From positions 80,036,447 to 80,100,446 of the forward strand of contig CM055265.1 in NCBI GenBank assembly GCA_029237695.1: a stretch of DNA of 64,000 nt. The letters run 5' to 3'. Positions within the stretch are counted from its first letter, which is position 1, and every line of letters begins with the position of its first letter. This stretch comes from Conchocele bisecta. Its lineage: Eukaryota > Mollusca > Bivalvia > Lucinida > Thyasiridae. A program made the position numbers and the translations under genes. This document shows, piece after piece, positions 55,504 through 64,000 of this stretch. The notes under the pieces were generated by a model. That model was not told where the DNA came from. It was given only the letters and a program-made list of their open reading frames with translations, and did not search any database.

Positions 55504-55590
55504 TTGCAACCATTCAGGTTAGTTTGAAGACATAAAAATGGAAAATTATTTCTAATTTTAGTTTTTATTATTCATACTCACCTGAATGGT
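55504..55590. repeat. DIRS copy B internal complementary region
   Basis: The complement of both outer ends is joined at AAAAATGG, as in copy A. Confidence 0.92.
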
Positions 55591-55719
55591 AAGGTAGACC
55601 CTCCTCCCGTCCCCGCTTGATGGTTTTATCTTCTCCCTACTTAGTATACTTCAGGCTATTTTACTAGCAGTTTCATTTCCATATGGAAATGATTAACTTT
55701 TTGAAGCTGTATACCTAAC

Positions 55720-55869
55720 AATAATAGGAGGAGTTTAAATAGCGGACTAGCCAATTGGCTGTGGGTAGAGCGGAATGGTCTATGGTGGGTTATTTGAGTG
55801 ATTAGAGTAGGCAGATTTTTATTATTAGGACGATTTCATAGCAACCTATCTGTTTGCAACCATTCAGGT
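55720..55869. repeat. DIRS copy B right inverted terminal repeat
   Basis: Complement of 49,160-49,310, with the matching private bases A at 55,749 and T at 55,851. Confidence 0.95.
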
Positions 55870-55955
55870 GAGTATGAATAATAAAAACTAAAATTAGAAA
55901 TAATTTTCCATTTTTTTGGTGTCATAGGTCCGAGTCTTCCACCTGTGCACATGCA

Positions 55956-56523
55956 CTACTGTCTGTGCCACGTTTTGCTGCCGACGATCTTTTGGCCATT
56001 AAACACATTAAATCTTAAAAATATTTAAATATAAGTACTTTTTCATCAATAACAAAAAAGTCACCCTCCCCAAAACAAATTATTTTATGAAATTCCTTCA
56101 AATATGGATTGTATTGTGAAAAAACTATTTTCCTATGGGAATTTAACATGGGGGCTAAAAATAGATGTTTTTAAATAATTTATTATTTGTGGACCGATTT
56201 TCAAAATCTAACTTGTTTTCTTAGATACATCATTTCCAAGCTATCTACCCAGGTTTCGTAGTCAATTTACAAAATTTTTCTTCTTTTTTTTTTGCTCCTC
56301 CCCTTTCACTTCCACCTCTTTTCCCCCCATGTTAAATTCCCATAGGAAAATCGTGTTTTCGCTATAAAATCAATATTTGATGGAATTTCATCAAACACAA
56401 TATTGTGGGGAGGGTGACTTTTTTGTTATTGATGAAAAAGTACTTACATTTATATATGTTTTAGATTTAATACGTTTAATGGCCAAAAGATTGTCGGCAG
56501 AAAAACATGGAACAGACAGTAGG
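55956..56523. mobile_element. Long-TIR hairpin MITE next to the foldback
   Basis: CTACTGTCTGTGCCACGTTT and CTGCCGACGATCTTTTGGCC are inverted against GGCCAAAAGATTGTCGGCAG and ACAGACAGTAGG. The arms continue through GTACTTTTTCATCAATAACA and GTCACCCTCCCC. The middle shares the ACATGGGGG/CCCCCCATG pieces with the 2,461-2,987 element. Confidence 0.75.
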
Positions 56524-56702
56524 TTGGCGTTTACAGCTTGAGGTATGGCAATCTCATGTAAGCCAGGGTGTCCTTGCATTGTTGGCGATGTAAATCCCAT
56601 GTGCAATCTGGTGTCTATAGCACTACGAGTGATGCTAACCAGACGCCATGTAAACAATGTCACGGTTTGCCGCTTGTGTGACAGAAATACCCATGTCAGG
56701 GG

Positions 56703-56916
56703 CTAACTGTTCCACGCCTGAGTAACTTGAATGGTATGTTCTATGTTGAATTTTAGCCTATTCCATTCGTAAAAACAAGGTGTATTGTTGTAAAAACTCA
56801 GAAACTATCTACAAATGATGCAGATCCGGATGAGACGGCTCGATACGAGCCGTCTCATCTGGATCTACATCATTTGCAAACATTAGGAAAGAGGTTTCTA
56901 GTGTTGAAAGGGTTAA
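56703..56916. mobile_element. piggyBac-like MITE family R, copy 2
   Basis: TAACTGTTCCACGCCTGAGT, then the strong hairpin GATGAGACGGCTCGATACGA with its complement, then GTTGAAAGGG-TTAA (56,913-56,916). Confidence 0.72.
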
Positions 56917-56936
56917 CAGGGTCCGAGATGCAATCC

Positions 56937-57640
56937 GTGATGCAAATCCCATGTAACCTATGTAGTCTATGTGATGCAAATCCCATGTAACCTATGTAGT
57001 CTATGTGATGCAAATCCCATGTAACCTATGTAGTCTATGTGATGCAAATTCCATGTAAAATTTGTAGTGTAGTTTGTGTTTTGCAAATCCCATGTAAGCA
57101 AAGATGCATATGCTGTATGATACATAAATCCCATGTAAGCAAGAATAGATGTAAGCATGGTTGACCTGTGAAGTGTCGGTGATAGAGCAAACAAACATAG
57201 AGTGGATTGCAGCGATTGACGCACATCTCAAGGGCTGCATTTGAAGTGTACATGTAATGGTGAAAGTCCCATGTAAGCAAGGGTGAATTTGTAGTGTTTG
57301 TAAAATAAATCCAATGTAAATAAGAGTAAATAATTCAGCGCAAATCCCATGTCTTTTATTGTGTATGTGTGTGCTGTAAAACACATGTAAGCAATGATGG
57401 ACTTTTAATGTATGTGATGCAATCTCATGTAACCAGGTCCAATTCCCATGTAGGCAAGGATCGATGGAGGTGCAGCAAAGATGAACTGTATGTTTGTAAT
57501 ACAAATCTCATGTAAACAAGAGATGAGTTAGCAGTGTGTGTACAAATCCCATGTAAGCAGTAGTGGCATTTACAATGTATGCAAATCCCATTCATGTAAG
57601 CAATAGGTGCATTTTCAGAAGATGGTAAGCCAGAGTGGAA
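56937..57640. repeat. Minisatellite and dispersed repeats with ATGCAAATCCCATGTAA
   Basis: Four tandem 34-bp units (ATGCAAAT at 56,940, 56,974, 57,008 and 57,042) lead into about ten irregular repeats of CAAATCCCATGTAAGCA up to about 57,600. Minus-strand frames through it (LHGICITxTT-like) result from the repeat. Confidence 0.85.
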
Positions 57641-57654
57641 TTTGCAACATGTAC

Positions 57655-58006
57655 AGTTCTCCAGATAAGCTTTGTGTCTAAAGCGTACTGTACCCCCTGA
57701 TTTCAAAATCATTGCGTATTTTACTTTTACAAATGGATTATTGATTTTTTTCATTACTAAATACGGCACACATTATAAAAAAAAATATAACAGTCACTTA
57801 ATTGAGCTGCAAAAAGCATCTTTTTGCAGCTCAACTAAGTGAATTTTCAACTCTATGACAGTATTTTCATTAATACTCAATTTGAAATTCAATGCATATT
57901 TTCACATTTTTGTGCGTATTTTGTACTCCCACTTTTGATAATGAATGCGTATTCAGCTAAAAGAATTGCGTAAAATACACCCATATGCACCTTATCTGGA
58001 GCTCTG
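57655..58006. mobile_element. MITE family Q, copy 2, with inner hairpin
   Basis: CTCCAGATAAGCTTTGTGTC to GCACCTTATCTGGAG. The middle has a hairpin, CACTTAATTGAGCTGCAAAA with TTTTTGCAGCTCAACTAAGTG-type complement (57,793-57,842), that is degraded in copy 1. Confidence 0.65.
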
Positions 58007-58432
58007 CATGTATTCATGATAAAATGTACTCATTAATTAATCAACGGTGGAAATTGAAGTGTTTGTAATCCTATGTTAGCAAGAGTGGAATTTTCACTGG
58101 GAATTTACATACGAGGTAAGAAAATGTGGCACAAGGTGAACAATGTCAGTTATTAATGTCATATCATTGATAGACAGCATGCGAGACACAGACTTGAGTG
58201 GAGTTTGGATAATGTACAATATATATCTGCCAGACATCTCTGATTCCATGGGTCTAAGTGAAAATTATAGATTTCATTGGCACGAGAAATTTGCCATCGC
58301 CTCGGCAACCAGTGTACACTGATCAGTTCGTTCAGCACTGCTACATTCTGCTGAGGATCTACATTGACAGATGCACACTTTCTGCTGCATATTTCGTGAC
58401 AATACAGACGCTGGTTGTCTGTGAATCCAGAC

Positions 58433-58625
58433 TTGATGCACAGACAAGCAGCATCTATAGTGCCATACAGGTGCATAGAAGATCTGTGTATTCACAGGTC
58501 TCCCCCGTGGAGTCGAGAATTTTCTTATAAGACAATATAGATACTGCTTAGTCTGTGCATCCAGAGGATGCACAGACTAAACAGCATCTATATTGTCATA
58601 CAGATGCATAGAGAGATCAGTAACA
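58433..58625. repeat. Direct repeat plus hairpin of GATGCACAGAC units
   Basis: GATGCACAGACAAGCAGCAT at 58,436 recurs as GATGCACAGACTAAACAGCA at 58,565. Upstream of the second copy, ATGCTG...TGTGCATCC is inverted, so 58,520-58,605 folds into a stem. Confidence 0.65.
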
Positions 58626-59052
58626 CTGGTACCCGCTGCGAAGTCGAGAATTTTGTTGTGTTCCCTGCTTGAATATAGATTTGTCCATTCGTTGCCTTCT
58701 TCACCTAATCCCTCATGATGGATTGTCATTGATAGATCTGCACTGAATGATGTCGCTATAGCAACTGTCAGAAGCCTTCAGTCTCTCCTGGGAACAAGCG
58801 TCGGGGTTTCTGGAGATAGCCGGTCTTAGTAGACAAGTATAATTTGCTCTTGCCCATTTACTGCAATTGGAATACATAGAAAACATTTGTGTGACAGTCT
58901 GATTAAGTTTTGCTTATTTCTTGTTGACCAGCCACGTTTTTTTGCAATATCAAATTTTGTTGTAAACTGCTGAGTAGGTGTTTTCCAAACGTGCATAGTA
59001 ATTCAAATGAACATGTATGCAAACTGTATTGCTCGATATGTCATCAGAATGT

Positions 59053-59140
59053 GGCTTGATTGATTGATTGGCTGATTGATTGATTGGCTTGTTGGTTGGT
59101 TGGCTAATTGATTGATTGATTGATTGATTGACTGAACACA
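59053..59140. repeat. (GATT)n tetranucleotide tract
   Basis: About 85 bases of GATTGATTGATTGGCT-type units. Confidence 0.9.
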
Positions 59141-59303
59141 TGAATGAACAAACAAACGAAGAATGACTACTGAATGGCATTCTACGTCTGTTCAACAGCT
59201 AATGTCATAATATACAGACAAGAATGCACCTGTCAATGGAGAGTATAACATGTTTCACACTGACTGAAGCTACAACATCCTTCCATCACTGAAACCACGC
59301 TAT

Positions 59304-59541
59304 CTGGCTGTGACTGGAGAAATGGGGCTGATACGATTTGTGACCAGTGTAGCTCCAGATCAATCCGCACACTCCTGTAGCTTTGTAACGATCGATATTG
59401 CTTGTTACAACCACGACTGGTGTTTCATCTATGGGATGGCGAACAGTGCAGATCCAGATCAGACTGTGCGGATGCAGTCTGATCTGCATCTACACTGGTC
59501 GTAAAACCCATAAGCCCCATTTCTCCAGTCACAGCTACATA
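59304..59541. mobile_element. MITE family U, copy 3
   Basis: TGGCTGTGACTGGAGAAATG and GGGCTGATACGATTTGTGAC are inverted against AACCCATAAGCCCCATTTCT and CCAGTCACAGCTACA. The middle has CAGATCAGACTGTGCGGATG. Confidence 0.72.
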
Positions 59542-60763
59542 TCAGAATCTGTTACCAGGTAGCGTTACTACACCGAACCACTTCTTTCCATTTGTGAATC
59601 CCTTACCAGTAAGATTCGCCATGGAGATATGAATCCCGGTAAGGATGGATTCATTGTCCATGTCACAATTATGTGGGACTGAATCTCAGTACTTTCTTAA
59701 AATTCTTTACTTTTAGTACTCTGATTCTGTACTTGCTGATTCATCTACAGTTTTTCATTACAAATAGAAAAATATACATTGAGGCAAATTCCATGATATT
59801 TTGTCATGAATTTCTTATTTACTTCTCTTTGAATGTGTCCACCATACATGTGATTTTACGGAGAATTAAATACTTTTGTTTACACCAGTCAACTGTTATC
59901 ATCGTGACTAATGGTTAGCATATTGTTTGCATTATCTGGAATTGGCTCTTCCATGTTCATTTTCAGACCATTCATTGATTCAGTAGATAATAGGTTACAC
60001 TGGTGTAAAAACTAATTAAGGAATGTTCTAAAACAGTGCAGATTCTGATGTTTACGAGCCGTCTCATCTGTATCTACAGAGTTGGCATACATTGTGATTG
60101 CGGTCTAGAGTCAAAATGGTTAATTAAGCCCCGTTTTCTAATTGCCATTCCACCGATGGAACAAACCCGCTTTCTCCTAGCAACAATCCATCGCCATGGA
60201 ACCTGTCTGTCTCCCACTTGACATTGAGTTATGGTCCTTATGCAAAATTGTTTACTGCCTATGTAAATCATTTTGGAACGAAAATATTGTCTGTTTCAAC
60301 GAAGCACCCAGGCTAGATTTAATACTGGTTTAAACCTTTCTTGTGTGTGTACCAGTTTTTTCAACTAGTCCACTGTATTCATTTAGTAGTTTGACAAAGA
60401 TTTCATTTGATGCGGCTGTGTATTAGTGGATACAGGTGTTTTAACAGGAGTCTTAGAAGCTGGAATATGGGTTTGGCTGTTGGTTATTTGGTAGTGAGCG
60501 TTCTGTGATTTGTGGTCTTTTATACTTGCTGAATTCCACTGTCATAAATTGAGAATCTCATCACTCATACTTCTATCAAGGCCTCCAATCTGAAATCCTG
60601 TAAGATTTCATTCCAGGATGTTTGATCTTCCCATTAGTTGCTGACTGTCTTATATGGGGGGGATGACAAAAGGGGCCTATTGTGTGCTTGTGATAAGCAT
60701 AGCGCTAGATCAGGGTAATAAGTCGCTGAAATCAATAACGACGAGCCAAAGTGAGCATCCCAA
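59542..60763. other. Unassigned stretch with family R fragment
   Basis: 60,035-60,085 has GCAGATTCTGATG, TTACGAGCCGTCTCATCTG, half of the family R hairpin. Otherwise I recognise no gene or repeat. Confidence 0.45.
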
Positions 60764-60910
60764 TTAACCCTTTCACTCCTAAATAACTGTTACAGACTGG
60801 TGTATGTTATTTATTTTGACTAGTTCATTAATCATATGAGATATATTTTTTTGAAAATCTGAAAAATACTGACAAAAACTGCAGATCCAGATGAGATGGC
60901 TGATCTTTAT
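60764..60910. mobile_element. piggyBac-like MITE family R, left half
   Basis: TTAA (60,764-60,767) CCCTTTCACTCCTAAATAAC ... GCAGATCCAGATGAGATGGC. The right arm is missing. Confidence 0.65.
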
Positions 60911-61119
60911 TTACTTTGTTTTCAAATGTTTACTTTGTTATGTTTATTTAACCAGGTGAGTTGATTATCTTGAAACGTGATTGGTGATTTGGTCCTACCG
61001 CTAAACAAACTCGGCTCGCGCTACGTTCAATCATTTGATTACTTTCAGGATCCAGTCACTAATGCATTAGATCAGACTGCACAAGTGGGTGGTTGGTCGG
61101 GCGAACGGGATGGTGTAAA

Positions 61120-61552
61120 TTAACGGTGGGGTTCCTCCTTATAGGAATCACGATTTGCCTAGTTTGCCATGGTCCTCAGGTACGTTTTTATCTTTGGCTC
61201 ATTTTGTTACCTTGGAGTTGAATTGGGTTATTGCCCATTATAAAAGTAGTAAGACTATTACTGATCCTACTGCTTTTGGTAGGGGGGCAAGTGATTCTGG
61301 TGTGGCGAAGACCTGGCATCAGATCAGGATTATTCTGATTTCAGGGCTGGATATATTTATTTTTTTTTGTAAATATTCAGCTCTGATTTTGGGATTTTCC
61401 CCCCATTTGTACATGTACTTGAACATGTACATGTACATGTACTTGTACAGGTAATATATGGGATTTAGTACTAAACCCATTGACCCGGCCTTAAATGATC
61501 TTAGCTGTTGATAGGCTGTTAAACCCCAACAAACAAACAAACAAACAAACAG
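61120..61552 (+). mobile_element. Retroposon body and tail, related to 10,098-10,813
   Basis: TCTGGTGTGGCGAAGACCTG, CAGATCAGGATTATTCTGAT and TTGTAAATATTCAGCTCTGA match the earlier copy (GATGCTGGTGTGGCGAGGGC onward). The tail is GTTAAACCCCAACAAACAAA with an AAAC run, where the other copy has TCAC. The tRNA head is lacking. A (GTACAT)n patch is at 61,409-61,448. Confidence 0.6.
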
Positions 61553-61865
61553 ACTGCACAAATGTACTAAATCTTTACCAAACTTTGGCATTAGCCATCT
61601 CACATTGATTGCTATCCACACAATGTTTTTTGGGCGACCTTGACCTTCATGGGTAAGACACTCACTGGCGATTGCCTTGTTTCACAGTGGATGTCAACAA
61701 AAAATGGAGATACGATAAGGGAGATAATTCCCCTGCCGAGCTAATATTCCGAGTGAGAAGCAGCCAATGAGGGATCGTAGCTAGTTATTTCCCTTTGCAA
61801 ATCTATTTGTAAAGATCCAGTTCTATGCTGTATTTCAGCATTTATTTCTTACTGAGCACAAAAAG

Positions 61866-61930
61866 TTTTGCGAACAGAGTAGACCCAGTCTCAGACTGCA
61901 CATCTGTGCAGTCTGATCTGAGTTTACACT
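61866..61930. repeat. Palindrome of the GTGTAGACC-CAGACTGCAC family
   Basis: AGAGTAGACCCAGTCTCAGA and CTGCACATCTGTGCAGTCTG with GATCTGAGTTTACACTGTC. Confidence 0.7.
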
Positions 61931-62504
61931 GTCTGCAATAACTTTAATACGTGTGAAAATATGAATCTGGCAAATAATGCAGTCCAGGATCTGAGATTGC
62001 GCAGATATGTAGGATGATCTGGGTCAAGACTAGTCGAAATCAAATCATGCAACATTCGCCCTTTTTACAAGCAGTAAGACCCTAAATTACACAAACTTTG
62101 ACCAGATTTCTATAAATATATTCAACGGGAGATAACTAGCTATGATCCCTCATTCTGTTTCGGTTACCTGTCGGGCAGTAATGTGATGTAGCGATGATGG
62201 CAAACTGTGCCGGCTTTACTGGTTGACAACTTGTAAAATTTTGTCTTCCTGAAAATCAATGCTATCTTGTGACGTGAGGGATTGTCTGATCATAAATATT
62301 TCTGTAGCTGGTGCTTCTGACATGCAGCATAATGGAATAGGTGTGAATTATTGCCGGGATTAATGAATTTAATGCAGAACCGTGTCGGGGCTATGGTTTA
62401 GATATGGATCTCAGATGCTAGACACAAATGCTGTTGTTTAGGTAAAGCATATGTTTTGTGTTTACAACCTGAATATACACTCAGATCAGGCTGCATGGAT
62501 GTTC

Positions 62505-62700
62505 TTAACCCTTTCTGATTTCCCAATGTTTGCAAACAGTGTAGATCCAGATGAGACGGCTCATAACGAGCCGTCTCATCAGGATCTGCACTGTTTGGGG
62601 ATATTTTCTAATTTTTGACAAAAACACCCATTTTCTGATTAATTGAATAGTTCAAATGTCTACATGGAAGCGACCGTACGAGTTACTCAAGAGTGATAGG
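62505..62700. mobile_element. piggyBac-like MITE family R, copy 4
   Basis: TTAA (62,505-62,508) CCCTTTCTGATTTCCC, hairpin GATGAGACGGCTCATAACGA with its complement, and a right end near AGTGATAGGGTAATA with the TTAA lost. Confidence 0.7.
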
Positions 62701-63005
62701 GTAATAACTCTTGCAAACCAGGACGTAGTTTCTAAATATAGATCAGACAGTAATATTAATGTAGTTACCATCTTTATTCTAATAAAAAATATTTGGGGCT
62801 ATGCAATTTTCTGATATGGTTTGTACATTATTTTAGCTCAAAACATGACAATGTCTGAAATGATTTTATTGTATGAAAAGTATTTTTAATTCACAGCTGG
62901 TATGACCCCTGACACCAGATCAGGATATTGTTTGTTTCAGTGCTGGGAAGGTATTGGATTAGCCAGTGCCTGCAATTGGCATTCATTCATTATGCAACAA
63001 GTGCC

Positions 63006-63110
63006 TTAACCCTTAAGCCGCTACTCACAACAATTGTCGTCTGCTGTTGCTTTTAATCTTGCCATATTTTTCAATACAAACATCGTTTGACAGCCATTCA
63101 GAATCATTTC
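63006..63110. mobile_element. piggyBac-like MITE family S, left part, split by an insertion
   Basis: TTAA (63,006-63,009) CCCTTAAGCCGCTACTC, AATTGTCGTCTGCTGTTGCT, and CGTTTGACAGCCATTCAGAA. The hairpin is completed at 63,930-64,000 beyond an 819-bp insert. Confidence 0.8.
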
Positions 63111-63929
63111 TTTATTAATTTACTTTTACTTATTTTAGACTTGGGGAATTAGGCTCAATTTGATCGAAAGATGAAAAGACAAAGACACATGTTGATTCTA
63201 TAATGTAATATTCCCAAGAGCTCCCTGGCAACCCAAACAATGGCCTTTATACTTGGCAACGCGGACCTTATAGAAAGCACCTGACCACTCGGCATGAAAT
63301 GCACACAATGCAAACTTTTCCTGAGAACTGTGTTTGTTCAACACAGTTCAAATTGCTATAATTAATTACTCATTGAATGCAAACCTTAGATATTTTACAT
63401 GCACAATTCATCCATTCATCTACATACACCCAGCAAATATCAATGACGAAATGACATCAGAAAACTATGTCTAAATTGGCTTTTAATACGAATATCAAAG
63501 TCAATTTAGACATCGGACTGTCTTCTGAATCATATCTGGAACTAACTGTAATATGCAAATGACTGTAAACAACTACATGTTATAGTATTATCTTTTGACT
63601 CGGTGTAGCTCAAATACTAGTCATCAAGGTACAGTCTCAAAAGAGTTATTACGTGATTATATGAATTGCACAATAACAATTGCAGACAACAATTAAGAAT
63701 TTCCACAGCAATGCTGCATTCATTTTGTGTGACCTCAAGCTATTTGACCCGGGCATTTAGCCCATTAAAAGAGGTCTGGTTTCTGCAGACAAGTTACTCA
63801 GAGTTCATGACCTGATTCCATATGAACAAAGGAGCAACCAGTCTAGTCTCAGATTGACAAAGCATCTGCATGGTTCAATCAGGGTTTATACTGTTTGCCA
63901 TTCAGTCCATCAAATTGGTACTCTATAAC
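63111..63929. mobile_element. 819-bp insertion with 21-bp flanking duplication
   Basis: The 21 bases at 63,090-63,110 (ACAGCCATTCAGAATCATTT plus C) recur at 63,930-63,950. The left edge of the insert is T-rich (TTTATTAATTTACTTTTACT), as an A-rich tail would be in reverse. The inside has an inverted pair (AAACTATGTCTAAATTGGCT and AGTCAATTTAGACAT). No reverse transcriptase is present. A retroposed sequence in minus orientation is possible. Confidence 0.5.
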
Positions 63930-64000
63930 ACAGCCATTCAGAATCATTTCCATTGGAAATGATTCTGAAGTGCTGTCAAACCATGTTGTAAATGTTTCTA
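63930..64000. mobile_element. Family S MITE, second part, cut by window end
   Basis: GAATCATTTCCATTGGAAAT with GATTCTGAAGTGCTGTCAAA and CCATGTTGTAAATG continue the MITE interrupted at 63,110. Confidence 0.75.

Larger units (their letters stand above)
49141..55913 (+). mobile_element. DIRS-like retrotransposon, copy B (defective)
   Basis: The 6.8-kb element has the same structure and order as copy A: ITRs, ORF1, GGGCACC arrays, RT and RNase H remnants, possible recombinase remnant, ICR. It is inserted in the T-run of AATAGGCATTTTTTTGGTG in a foldback element; the uninterrupted site survives 90 bp upstream. ORF1 is open here for 145 codons, but RT and RNase H carry the same stops as copy A and no YxDD box is found. 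Confidence 0.9.
47921..55947. mobile_element. hAT-like foldback element, hosting DIRS copy B
   Basis: The termini CACAGGTGGAAGACTCGG and CTTCCACCTGTG are flanked by an 8-bp direct repeat CACATGCA (47,913-47,920 and 55,948-55,955). An 8-bp duplication and CA-initial ends fit the hAT superfamily. The left arm (47,921-48,400 and beyond) is repeated in inverse from 48,613 to 49,075, giving a foldback of about 1.25 kb without the DIRS insertion. About 90 bp (48,989-49,078) is duplicated in tandem, and the DIRS element lies in the second copy. No transposase is present. Confidence 0.85.

Noticed and set aside
33117..55913. Idea that the two DIRS copies arose by a simple segmental duplication
   Set aside because: Flanks differ (family S MITE versus foldback element), junctions are at exact element ends, and each copy has its own matched ITR variants.

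Overview
This window looks like repeat-dense intergenic or intronic DNA from a marine invertebrate, most likely a bivalve mollusc. The evidence is the AT-rich background, pearl/Helitron-like elements with (CCGT)n tracts and 145-180 bp internal tandem repeats, a SINE resembling the Meta-domain type, many palindromic MITEs, and a DIRS-type tyrosine-recombinase retrotransposon. I found no convincing host protein-coding gene, rRNA, functional tRNA or CRISPR array. Nearly all long open frames fall in tandem repeats or transposon debris, so the species assignment is an inference.

Layout. 0-7.2 kb: palindromic MITEs, tRNA-like SINE heads, a first Helitron-like element, and an AATC tetranucleotide tract. 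7.4-10.8 kb: a nested TIR element with a poly-C core, a 1.3-kb pogo-like TA-flanked element holding a small hAT-like MITE, a palindromic AGCT/TAATTA patch and a tRNA-headed retroposon. 10.8-13 kb: piggyBac-like MITEs, an 18-copy 27-bp minisatellite inside a local duplication, and pogo-type MITEs. 13.1-20.9 kb: a stack of Helitron-like elements with tandem monomers, two of which show higher-order periodicity. 21-31 kb: more Helitron-like elements nested in one another, one holding a fragment of a foldback element. 32-33 kb: a SINE with target duplications, then a (GAT)28 run.

The central features are two copies of one DIRS-like retrotransposon: copy A at 33,117-40,142 and copy B at 49,141-55,913. 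Each has inverted terminal repeats, an internal complementary region joining the complements of both outer ends, a Gag-like ORF1, and remnants of RT, RNase H and a possible tyrosine recombinase. Both copies share the same in-frame stops and both lack the RT catalytic YxDD segment, yet they sit at unrelated sites. Within each copy the two ITRs are identical, while the ITRs differ between copies. This points to a defective family moved by enzymes supplied in trans. ORF1 also carries a (GGGCACC)n array of very different length in the two copies, with G-quadruplex potential. Copy A lies in a piggyBac-like MITE and copy B in a hAT-like foldback element, both in T-runs.

40-64 kb outside copy B: piggyBac-like MITEs, including one inserted in another at TTAA and a tandem array of six hairpins; several unrelated hairpin elements; an array with the octamer ATGCAAAT; a second retroposon tail; and, at the right edge, a MITE split by an 819-bp insertion with a 21-bp duplication. 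Coordinates of degenerate elements are good to about 5-20 bp.
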